Assembly: GCA_934096025.1 (NCBI GenBank)
Contig: CAKOLP010000020.1
Location: 1-10,752, forward strand
From: an uncultured Bacilli bacterium
GTDB lineage: Bacteria > Bacillota_I > Bacilli_A > RF39 > UBA660
Direction: 5' to 3'
Length of the DNA stretch: 10,752 nt
A program made the translations under genes and the position numbers. The notes below the pieces were generated by a model, which saw only the letters and a program-made list of their open reading frames with translations, was not told the origin of the DNA and ran no database searches. Positions 1-6,700 of the stretch are shown here, in pieces. Every line of letters begins with the position of its first letter. The stretch's first letter is position 1.

Positions 1-2
1 CT

Positions 3-362
3 ACCGGGGTAATAGCTATTTTAATAGTAATTATTATTTTTATTAACATTTATAAAGAAAAAAGTGTTTCACCAACTGCAATAAGTCAAAATTTAGAAAC
101 AATTGGTCAAGATTTTTACGAAAATCATTATTATTCAGATATGGATGATGAACAAAAAAAATTACTTACTGAATTCAAAGATCAAGGAATTGTGATTGAT
201 CTTACTAATCTCGAAGTTATAACTCCCTTAAATGAAGAGTTAAAGAATAATTTAATAAAAAAAGAATGTAACTTTGATGAAACAAAAATAGTAATATATC
301 CAAAAGAACCATATGGTAAAAAAGATTATAATTTAAAAATAGAACTATCTTGTAAAAAATAG
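3..362 (+). CDS. 3' part of a membrane-anchored protein of unknown function (5' end outside window)
   Basis: The reading frame is open from base 3, well upstream of the internal ATG at 141, so the gene begins before the window and 119 residues are visible. They open with a hydrophobic stretch (about residues 3-17, VIAILIVIIIFINIY) that looks like a single transmembrane segment or uncleaved signal anchor. A hydrophilic, probably extracytoplasmic domain follows, rich in Asp, Glu, Lys and Asn, with one Cys in the middle (KKECNF) and one near the end (LSCKK). I do not recognise the family. The hydrophobic N-terminal helix could also fit a pilin-like protein, but the diagnostic leader would lie outside the window. 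The stop codon TAG (360-362) sits inside a terminator hairpin. The frame is well supported; no function can be given. Confidence 0.7.
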   Translation, partial: TGVIAILIVIIIFINIYKEKSVSPTAISQNLETIGQDFYENHYYSDMDDEQKKLLTEFKDQGIVIDLTNLEVITPLNEELKNNLIKKECNFDETKIVIYPKEPYGKKDYNLKIELSCKK

Positions 363-373
363 TTCTATTTTTT
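335..373 (+). terminator. intrinsic terminator, probably bidirectional
   Basis: A 13-bp perfect stem pairs 335-347 (core TAGAACTA) with 360-372 (core TAGTTCTA) around a 12-nt loop. The outer five pairs are A:T and double as the T-tract, giving TATTTTTT on the plus strand and TATTTTT on the minus strand. The stem overlaps the stop codon of the upstream gene. It lies between two convergent genes (3-362 plus, 390-482 minus), so it can end both transcripts. Confidence 0.75.
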
Positions 374-389
374 ATTTACCAACTAAATA

Positions 390-482
390 TTAGATAAACC
401 ATACTACTATACTAGCAACAAATGATGCTACCATAATTAAAGTTAAAAATATTGCCATAAATTTTAATACTTTTTTATTCAC
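390..482 (-). CDS. 30-aa single-pass membrane micro-protein (Prli42/DUF4044-like)
   Basis: On the minus strand a GTG start at 482-480 opens a 30-codon frame ending in TAA (392-390). The ribosome binding site GAGGTG (494-489) lies 6 nt upstream, which selects GTG; the ATG overlapping it is followed at once by TGA. The peptide starts with a short basic segment (MNKKVLK) followed by one hydrophobic helix running to the C-terminus (about residues 8-30, ending IVVWFI). Length, basic N-terminus and C-terminal helix resemble Prli42 (old DUF4044), the roughly 31-aa membrane anchor of the Listeria stressosome, widespread in Firmicutes. That match is by general pattern, not alignment. The gene converges on the preceding one and shares its terminator. 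The start site and frame are fairly secure; the family is tentative. Confidence 0.6.
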   Translation of the reverse strand: MNKKVLKFMAIFLTLIMVASFVASIVVWFI

Positions 483-579
483 ATTTAACACCTCAATATA
501 ATTATAATTAAAAAAAACATAAAAGTAAAATAAATACATATTTTTTTATATTTTTCATAGATTTAATTAGGTGATAATA

Positions 580-1197
580 ATGAACAAAGCAATAACTAAA
601 TCAATGAAAAATATAACAACTCAAAAGAAAAAGTATTTATTTTTAATAGTAATAACATTAATAGGAATATTATCAGGAATTATTTTCATATTTTTTATAT
701 CAAACGCGGACAAGTTATTAATAAAAGATGAATTAAACACTTTTCTATTAAATATTAAGAATAATAATTTAGACTATTATTCATCCTTTTTTCAGTCATT
801 TTCTTCTAATTTTATTTATCTAATTATTATTTGGCTACTTGGTATTTCAATTATAGGTATTCCAATTATCATTTTCTTATTATTTTTTAAAGGATTTATT
901 TTTGGATTTGGAATTTCATCCATGATATCCAATTTTGGTTTAAAAGGAATAGGGTTATCATTAGGATACCAATCACCACATTTATTAATAATGCTTTTGA
1001 TTTTTCTATTAATAAGTTTTTATGCCATAAATTTTTCAGTTAAACTATTTAGAATATTATTTTTAAAGGATAACATTAATCTCTCTCCTTATTATAAAAA
1101 ATATATTCAAATATTAATAATATCACTAGTCTTTTCTTTAATATGTTCCATAATGGAAACATTTTTAAGTCCAATTTTGATTAATTTATTCTTGTAA
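580..1197 (+). CDS. spoIIM: SpoIIM-family integral membrane protein
   Basis: This 205-aa protein is very hydrophobic, with a basic N-terminus (to residue 18) and about four or five membrane helices: roughly 19-40, 78-102, 104-117, 132-152 and 175-198. The segment WLLGISIIGIPIIIFLLFFK (85-104) followed by GFIFGF, and the C-terminal METFLSPILI, match the pattern of stage II sporulation protein M (DUF95). In Bacillus, SpoIIM forms the engulfment complex with SpoIID and SpoIIP that remodels septal peptidoglycan. Family members also occur in non-sporulating bacteria, so sporulation is not proven here. The ATG at 580 is preferred over the in-frame GTG at 571, because AGGTGA (569-574) is then the ribosome binding site 5 nt upstream. 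mnmA starts 41 bp downstream and seems to have its own promoter. Confidence 0.8.
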   Translation: MNKAITKSMKNITTQKKKYLFLIVITLIGILSGIIFIFFISNADKLLIKDELNTFLLNIKNNNLDYYSSFFQSFSSNFIYLIIIWLLGISIIGIPIIIFLLFFKGFIFGFGISSMISNFGLKGIGLSLGYQSPHLLIMLLIFLLISFYAINFSVKLFRILFLKDNINLSPYYKKYIQILIISLVFSLICSIMETFLSPILINLFL

Positions 1198-1220
1198 AGA
1201 AGTATATAAAAAAGTATAAT
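1192..1220 (+). promoter_or_regulatory. candidate sigma-A promoter for mnmA
   Basis: TTGTAA (1192-1197) and TATAAT (1215-1220) are separated by exactly 17 bp. The -35 overlaps the spoIIM stop codon. The expected transcription start, near 1227, falls just before the GTGGTG ribosome binding site of mnmA, giving a very short leader of about 12 nt. The spacing and -10 are good, but the region is AT-rich, so chance is possible. Confidence 0.45.
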
Positions 1221-1238
1221 AATATTGTGGTGAAAAGT

Positions 1239-2345
1239 ATGAAAAAAGTAGTAATTGGAATGAGCGGTGGAGTAGATAGTAGCGTAAGTGCCATTCTTTT
1301 AAAAAATCAAGGATATGAAGTAATAGGATTGTTTATGAGAAACTGGGATACTTCAGTTAATGGTGATATTTTAGGTAATCCTAATTTAGATAACAGCATC
1401 TGTCCACAAGAACAAGATTATAATGATGCACTAGCTGTATGCCAAAAAATCGGAATTCCCCTCCATCGTATTGATTTTGTAAAGGAGTATTGGGATTATG
1501 TCTTTGAATACTTTCTAGATGAATTAAAAAAAGGAAGAACACCAAATCCTGATGTTATGTGTAATAAATACATCAAGTTTGACTATTTTATAAGAGAAGC
1601 TAAAAAATTAGGTGCAGATTATATTGCAACAGGTCATTATGCTAGAATAAAGGATGGCCAATTATTAAGAGCTATTGATAGCAATAAAGATCAAACCTAT
1701 TTCTTATCTCAATTATCACATGAGCAACTTGAAAATGTTTTGTTTCCAATTGGAGATTTAGAAAAAACTAATGTTAGAAAAATAGCAGAAGAATATGGAT
1801 TAATTACTGCAAAGAAAAAAGATTCAACAGGTATTTGTTTTATTGGCGAAAGAAATTTCAAAAACTTTTTAAAAAATTATTTACCAAATTTACCTGGTGA
1901 TGTAGTTGACATCAACACTAATAAAATTGTTGGTAAACATATTGGTTTAATGTATTATACTATTGGTCAAAGAAGAGGGCTTGATATTGGTGGAACTCAA
2001 GATAGAATGTTCGTTGTAGGAAAAAATATAGAAAAAAATATATTGTATGTAGCACTAGGAGAAGATAATGAATATTTAATATCAGATAGCTGCATAATTG
2101 ATACGATTAATTTTAATACGACTGATAGACCAACTAATTGTACTGCTAAATTTCGTTATCGTGCTCCGGATTATCCTGTAACATTAGAATATATTAATGA
2201 TAATGAAATTTTAGTAAGGTATAATAACATAAAGGCGGTTACACCAGGGCAAGCATGTGTCTTTTACGATGGCGACAAATGCATTGGTGGTGGAATTATA
2301 AAGACTGTATGTAAAGATAATAAAAAAATATGGTATATATTGTAA
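1239..2345 (+). CDS. mnmA: tRNA-specific 2-thiouridylase MnmA
   Basis: MnmA makes the 2-thiouridine at the wobble position 34 of Lys, Glu and Gln tRNAs, activating the base with ATP and taking sulfur from a persulfide relay. The 368-aa product has the usual family length. The PP-loop for ATP binding is SGGVDSS (residues 9-15). The two catalytic cysteines are present: C108 in NPDVMCNKYIKF and C200 in DSTGICFIGER. ATGHYAR (130-136) and YYTIGQRRGLDIGG are further family signatures, the latter at the start of the central barrel, and a C-terminal beta-barrel follows. I chose ATG 1239 because the protein then starts MKKVVIGMSGG as in homologues and GTGGTG (1227-1232) serves as its ribosome binding site; the in-frame GTG at 1227 would consume that site. 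This is a conserved housekeeping gene, which marks the left flank as chromosomal. Confidence 0.96.
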   Translation: MKKVVIGMSGGVDSSVSAILLKNQGYEVIGLFMRNWDTSVNGDILGNPNLDNSICPQEQDYNDALAVCQKIGIPLHRIDFVKEYWDYVFEYFLDELKKGRTPNPDVMCNKYIKFDYFIREAKKLGADYIATGHYARIKDGQLLRAIDSNKDQTYFLSQLSHEQLENVLFPIGDLEKTNVRKIAEEYGLITAKKKDSTGICFIGERNFKNFLKNYLPNLPGDVVDINTNKIVGKHIGLMYYTIGQRRGLDIGGTQDRMFVVGKNIEKNILYVALGEDNEYLISDSCIIDTINFNTTDRPTNCTAKFRYRAPDYPVTLEYINDNEILVRYNNIKAVTPGQACVFYDGDKCIGGGIIKTVCKDNKKIWYIL

Positions 2346-2367
2346 ATATGTATGTCAACTTTACTAC

Positions 2368-2395
2368 TTGTATTTTTTGTTTATTGTGATACAAT
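2368..2395 (+). promoter_or_regulatory. sigma-A promoter with extended -10 for the HTH gene
   Basis: TTGTAT (2368-2373) and TACAAT (2390-2395) are 16 bp apart, and TGA precedes the -10, giving an extended -10 TGATACAAT. A leader of about 14 nt would follow, with a strong AGGAGG ribosome binding site (2402-2407) 8 nt before the ATG at 2416. The gene is therefore probably transcribed independently of mnmA. Confidence 0.6.
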
Positions 2396-2415
2396 TATAT
2401 TAGGAGGTCATTGAT

Positions 2416-3183
2416 ATGCAAAATCTAAAAAAAACATTTTCAGAGTTAGGTATTTCAAAAGTTAGATTAGCCAAATATCTTGGTGTATCTAGACAAATGT
2501 TATATAACTATCTTGCTGAAAATGAACTTGAAAAGTGGCCTAAAGAAAAAGCAATGAAGATACTTTGTCTATTAGGTGTAAAGGAAATTAAAGATATTGA
2601 CAATATAAAAATAGATGGGGAATATATTATTCAAGTTGAAAACCGTCTAAATGATGGGACAAAGGATGATACAGATAAATATGACTTAAGTGAATTAAAA
2701 GGGTTTAACAAAAAAGAACAAGAGCTTTTATCTAATATTATTCAACTTTTAAAAGAAAAACTATCTGATGATAAAACAAAAGAAGTGTATAATAGTTACC
2801 GCTATTTATATTATTTTTTACAATCAATGCAAACAACAAAGGAACTTAAATATATATTAGGTTATATGGCTAAATCGATGGGATTTGTTGATCATACTGA
2901 GTATTTATTCAACGAAGAAAAGCAATACATATTTGAAGCAATTATGTTTTCAGCTATGACATTATATAATAGTGGTACTGCATCTAGAAGCAAAATAGCT
3001 GATACTCACAAGCGTTTTGAGCAAGATATAGAACATAGAAAAGAAGAAGTACTTAGTAGAACTCAAGAATTAAATACAGCCAAGATACAAGCATTAAAAG
3101 AACTTGGTTATACAGAAATTAACGGTAATAATGCTAAGGAAGTATTAGATAAGATTGCAGAAATACAAGCAAGAAAAGTATAA
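2416..3183 (+). CDS. helix-turn-helix DNA-binding protein of unknown role
   Basis: The 255-aa protein begins with a compact XRE-like helix-turn-helix: ISKVRLAKYLGVSRQMLYNY (residues 13-32) has the classic pattern of a positioning helix, the turn LGVS and a recognition helix. WPKEKAMKILCLLGV (41-55) would complete the domain. A charged linker follows (about 75-95). The rest is mostly helical, with no enzyme motif I recognise: a hydrophobic helical region around 126-185 (including YRYLYYFLQSM and FEAIMFSAMTLY) and a likely coiled coil at about 195-225. This suggests a DNA-binding protein with a dimerisation or sensing domain. It has its own promoter and strong ribosome binding site, and it is the last gene before the CRISPR locus. 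Whether it regulates cas genes, itself or something else cannot be told. The DNA-binding domain is fairly sure; the family and role are not. Confidence 0.75.
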   Translation: MQNLKKTFSELGISKVRLAKYLGVSRQMLYNYLAENELEKWPKEKAMKILCLLGVKEIKDIDNIKIDGEYIIQVENRLNDGTKDDTDKYDLSELKGFNKKEQELLSNIIQLLKEKLSDDKTKEVYNSYRYLYYFLQSMQTTKELKYILGYMAKSMGFVDHTEYLFNEEKQYIFEAIMFSAMTLYNSGTASRSKIADTHKRFEQDIEHRKEEVLSRTQELNTAKIQALKELGYTEINGNNAKEVLDKIAEIQARKV

Positions 3184-3523
3184 GAAAAAAAGGCAGTAGT
3201 GAATTGAACAATAAAAATTTGAAAGTTTATTAAAAATATCTAATTAAAGGATTGTAACCTATTTTACAGGAGACGGTTCTTTTTATTTCACTTTTTCAAT
3301 TTATTATGCTTCTAGACATATTTTTAACATTACACAGTTTTTAAATTTTTGACAACATACTTGATATTACAATCTTCAGCCAGAATAAAATATTAATTTT
3401 TCTAAATTCTTGCCTTCAAAATAAAATTTGATTTAATCAAACAAGATTTTTAAAAAGAATCTTTATTTTTTGCTGATGTTAATTTTCTATACTGTTTGAA
3501 TAATTATTCTAAAAATTTACATA
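3184..3523. other. gene-poor AT-rich boundary between flank and CRISPR locus
   Basis: I see no convincing coding frame on either strand here; all frames are short and lack ribosome binding sites. The region holds a possible degenerate REP-type motif (3266-3284), a perfect odd palindrome TTTGATTTAATCAAA (3427-3441) and an AT-rich hairpin with a T-tract (3443-3471). It separates the HTH gene from the tracrRNA/cas9 unit and may be the left edge of an inserted CRISPR block, but no attachment site or direct repeat was recognised. Confidence 0.5.
3443..3471 (+). terminator. weak candidate intrinsic terminator
   Basis: AAGATTTTT (3443-3451) pairs with AAGAATCTT (3455-3463) through nine pairs, one of them G:T, around a 3-nt loop, and is followed by TATTTTTT (3464-3471). 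The stem is almost all A:T, so it is weak. It lies 260 bp after the HTH gene and upstream of the cas9 unit, where it could insulate cas9 from read-through. Confidence 0.3.
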
Positions 3524-3552
3524 TTGTTATTTCACAATAACTATGGTAGACT
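3524..3552 (+). promoter_or_regulatory. candidate cas9-operon promoter (extended -10)
   Basis: TTGTTA (3524-3529), a 17-bp spacer and TAGACT (3547-3552), with TGG directly before the -10, make a plausible but imperfect extended -10 promoter. Support comes from the 10-mer AACTATGGTA (3539-3548), which occurs in the same register in the tracrRNA promoter on the other strand. Transcription from here would give cas9 a leader of about 165 nt that runs antisense through the tracrRNA gene. No better plus-strand promoter was seen upstream of cas9. Confidence 0.35.
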
Positions 3553-3596
3553 TGATTTATAAAGGGCTAGTGCAGACTTTATGGTGATATTTGAGC

Positions 3597-3619
3597 AAAA
3601 TAAAAGCTGCCTAAGCAGC
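3597..3619 (-). terminator. tracrRNA intrinsic terminator
   Basis: On the minus strand GCTGC (3619-3615), loop TTAG and GCAGC (3610-3606) form a perfect 5-bp GC-rich stem followed by TTTTATTTT (3605-3597). This is both the last tracrRNA hairpin and a good rho-independent terminator. Confidence 0.8.
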
Positions 3620-3691
3620 ATCTCACACAATGAGTATTTAGGGCTAAGCCTTTATTTTAACTCTCTATGTCATCTTAAATGGTATTAAGAC
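3597..3691 (-). ncRNA. tracrRNA of the type II-A system
   Basis: The tracrRNA pairs with each CRISPR repeat in the precursor crRNA, creates the RNase III substrate and anchors the guide in Cas9. Read on the minus strand from 3691, the order is as follows. The anti-repeat (3691-3654) is complementary to repeat positions 9-36 with one mismatch (3689), then has a 4-nt bulge (3663-3660) opposite 2 nt of the repeat, then a 6-bp lower stem (3659-3654). AAA and the nexus GGCTTAGCC (3650-3642) come next, close to AAGGCTAGTCC of the S. pyogenes tracrRNA. A small hairpin CTCA/TGAG (3634-3622) and a GC-rich terminator hairpin complete it. The predicted primary transcript is about 95 nt and starts at the first base of the anti-repeat, so no long 5' extension is expected. 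The gene lies just upstream of cas9 on the opposite strand, as in S. pyogenes. Confidence 0.88.
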
Positions 3692-3697
3692 AATTAC

Positions 3698-3727
3698 ATA
3701 GTACCATAGTTGTATGGAGGTAGTCAA
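3698..3727 (-). promoter_or_regulatory. tracrRNA promoter, overlapping the cas9 start
   Basis: Read on the minus strand, -35 TTGACT (3727-3722) and -10 TACTAT (3703-3698) are 18 bp apart, and TGG (3706-3704) precedes the -10 as an extended element. The expected start, 7 nt further on at 3691, is exactly the first base of the anti-repeat. The -35 includes the A of the cas9 ATG, and the spacer covers the cas9 ribosome binding site GGAGG (3716-3720). Confidence 0.65.
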
Positions 3728-6700
3728 TGAAAAAAATAAAAAATTATAATATTGGTTTAGATATTGGAACAACATCTGTAGGGTGGTCAGTGGTAGAGTG
3801 TGATAATCAAAAAGTAATGAGAAAAGGTAATCAAAAACTTTGGGGTGTTAGGTTATTTGATGAAGCAATAACAGCAGAGGATAGAAGAAAAAAAAGAAAT
3901 ACTAGACGTAGATATGATCGTAGAAGAGAAAGAATAAAATTACTACAAGATGAATTTAAAGATGAAATCAATAAGATAGATCCTCTCTTTTTTCAGAAAT
4001 TAAGGGAATCAAAATATCATGAAAAAGATTCTATAAATAAAAAAATAATATTAACAAAAGCAGAAAAAAAAGAACTAAAAGATTATCAAAATAAGTATAA
4101 GACTATATATCACTTAAGAAATGAATTAATCAACAATCCAGACAAACAAGATATAAGACTTGTATATCTAGCAATTCACCATATCATAAAGTATAGAGGA
4201 AATTTCTTATTTCAAGAATCTAATTTTAATACAGATAATTTAAATATTAAAGAAAAATTAAATGAATTATTCCAATCACTTTTAAATAATATTCAAGATT
4301 TAGAAATACCAGATGAATATGAGGAAATATTAAATCTTGATAAAATAGAAAAAGATATGTTGCAAAAATCCAAAAATGATATAAAAGTATTATTAAAAGA
4401 AGACTTAGAAGATATCACTAATAAGAACTTTGCTACTGAGTTTGGAAAATTAATGGTTGGTAATAAAGCTAATATCAATAAAATGCTAATGATTGAAAAT
4501 GCTAATAAATTAGAAATAAGTTTTAGTGGGACTGATTATGATGATAAGTATGATGAATATCAAAGTGTTTTACAAGATAAAATAGAAATATTAGATATTT
4601 TAAAACAAATATATGATTCAGTATTCATAAAAAAACTATTTAGATGGGAAAATAATGCTAGTATTTCCAATTTAATGGTTAAATATTACAATCAACATAA
4701 AGAAGATTTAACATTTTTAAAAGACATATTTAGAAACAACAGAAGTTTATATAATAAACTATTTAGAAGCAATAAAGATACTTGTTTATATGAAAAATAT
4801 ATAACGAATAAAATAGATTACGATGAATTTAAAAAAGAAATAAATAAATTACTAGAAGAATCATTTACCAAAGAAGAAGCAACTATAAAACAAGACTTAC
4901 TTAATAAATATAGTTTGGATGTTAAAAAAAGAATTGAAAACGGTGACTTCTTACCAAGAATTACAACAACCGATAATGGAAAATATCCATATCAATTAAA
5001 TAAAGCTGAATTAATAAAAATAATTGAAAACCAAGGAAAATATTATCCGTTTTTATTAGAAAAAGTTGATAATGATAAAGTATATAAAATAGTAAAATTA
5101 TTGGAATTTAGAATTCCTTATTATGTGGGACCATTAGGAAAAAATGGTGATAATGTTTGGTTAGAAAGAAAAGTGGAAAATGTAAAGATTACACCATATA
5201 ATTTTGAAGAAGTAGTAGATAAAGAAAAAACTACTGAAGAATTTATAAGAAGAATGATGTCACATTGCACATATCTATTAAACGAATATGCTCTTGCTAA
5301 TAATTCTATTCTTTATTCTAAATTTAAAGTAATGAATGAACTAAAGCAAATTAAAATAAATGATAGGAAAATTGAATTAGAATTCCAGCAACAATTATTA
5401 AAAGATTTCTTTATGAAAACATCTGGCTCAATTACTGAAAAGAAATTCATAAATTATTTAATAGCATCAGGTCAATATAATATGGATAATAGCAATCTAA
5501 AAATTACAGGATATTCTGCAGATAATAAGTTTGCCAATAATATGCAACCATATATAGATTTCTTTGGAGATGATGGAATATTTGAAAATACAAACTATGA
5601 AATAAATGATGCAGAACAAATTATTGAATGGATTACTATATTTGAAGATAAAGATATTTTAGAAAAAAAAGTTAGAGATCATTATAAAGAATTAAGCGAA
5701 AATCAAGTCAAGAAAATAGTAAAGAAAAAATATACAGGTTGGGGTAGTTTATCAAAAAAATTATTAACTACAAAATATTATAAAGATAAAGAAACAGAAC
5801 TGTATAAATCGATATTAGACTTAATGGAAGAAACAGATGAAAATTTCATGCAAATTATTAATAATGATAAATATAATTTTCAGCAAATGATACAAAAGTT
5901 AAATAACAGAAAAGAAAATAGTAAATTAAATTATTCAGTAGTAGAAGAATTAGCAACTTCACCTGCTACAAAAAGAGGAATATACCAATCTTTAAAAGTA
6001 GTAGAAGAACTTGTAAATTATATAGGATATGAGCCTAAAAATATAGTAATTGAAATGTCTAGAAGCGATGATGAAAAAGTAAGAAAAGATACAAGAAGAG
6101 ATTATATTAAAAAATTGTATGAAGGATGTAAAGATTCAATAGAAGATTATAAAAAATTAAAACATGAATTAAATACTCATGAAATAACAAGTCAAAAGCT
6201 ATTTTTATATTTTATTCAAGAGGGAAAATGCTTATATTCAGGCGAACCATTAAACATAGAAGATATTGAAAACCAATCTTTATATGAAGTAGATCACATT
6301 ATTCCTAGAACATTAATAAAAGATGATTCAATAGATAATAAGGCATTAGTTTTAAGAAAATGTAATCAAGATAAAAAAGCAAGCTATGTTCTACCTAGCA
6401 AATATAGAAATACATATCAAAAAAATTGGTGGAAACACTTAAAAGATAATGGATTGATATCTGCTAAGAAATTTCATAATTTGATAAGAGAAAAATATAG
6501 CGATGAAGATATTGAAGGATTCATTAATAGACAATTAGTAGAAACTAGGCAAATCACTAAACACGTTGCCAATATTTTGAAAAACTATCATAAGAATTCA
6601 AATGTTGTATATTTAAAAGCAGACTTATCACATAATTATCGCGAAAAATATGATTTATTTAAATTTAGGGATATTAATGATTATCACCATGCAAAAGATG

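Noticed and set aside
1227..1238. GTG start for mnmA at 1227
   Set aside because: It would use up the only ribosome binding site, and homologues begin at the MKKVVIGMSGG equivalent. ATG 1239 fits.
3349..3377. Perfect TTGACA (3349-3354) as a promoter -35
   Set aside because: The nearest -10-like sequence, TACAAT (3368-3373), is only 13 bp away, too short, and nothing suitable lies at 16-18 bp.
3654..3691. Solitary degenerate CRISPR repeat upstream of cas9
   Set aside because: The bulge, the following nexus and terminator on the minus strand, and the promoter before it show it is the tracrRNA anti-repeat, not an orphan array unit.
3597..3727. S. pyogenes-like long tracrRNA acting as a natural single guide to repress the cas promoter
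   Set aside because: No repeat-like segment or guide lies upstream of the anti-repeat, and the predicted promoter abuts it. The 10-mer match at 3539 has no consistent flanking PAM-like bases.
4293..4478. Open frame of 61 codons on the minus strand inside cas9
   Set aside because: It lies fully within the cas9 coding region, has no supporting ribosome binding site or family resemblance, and is an AT-rich shadow frame.
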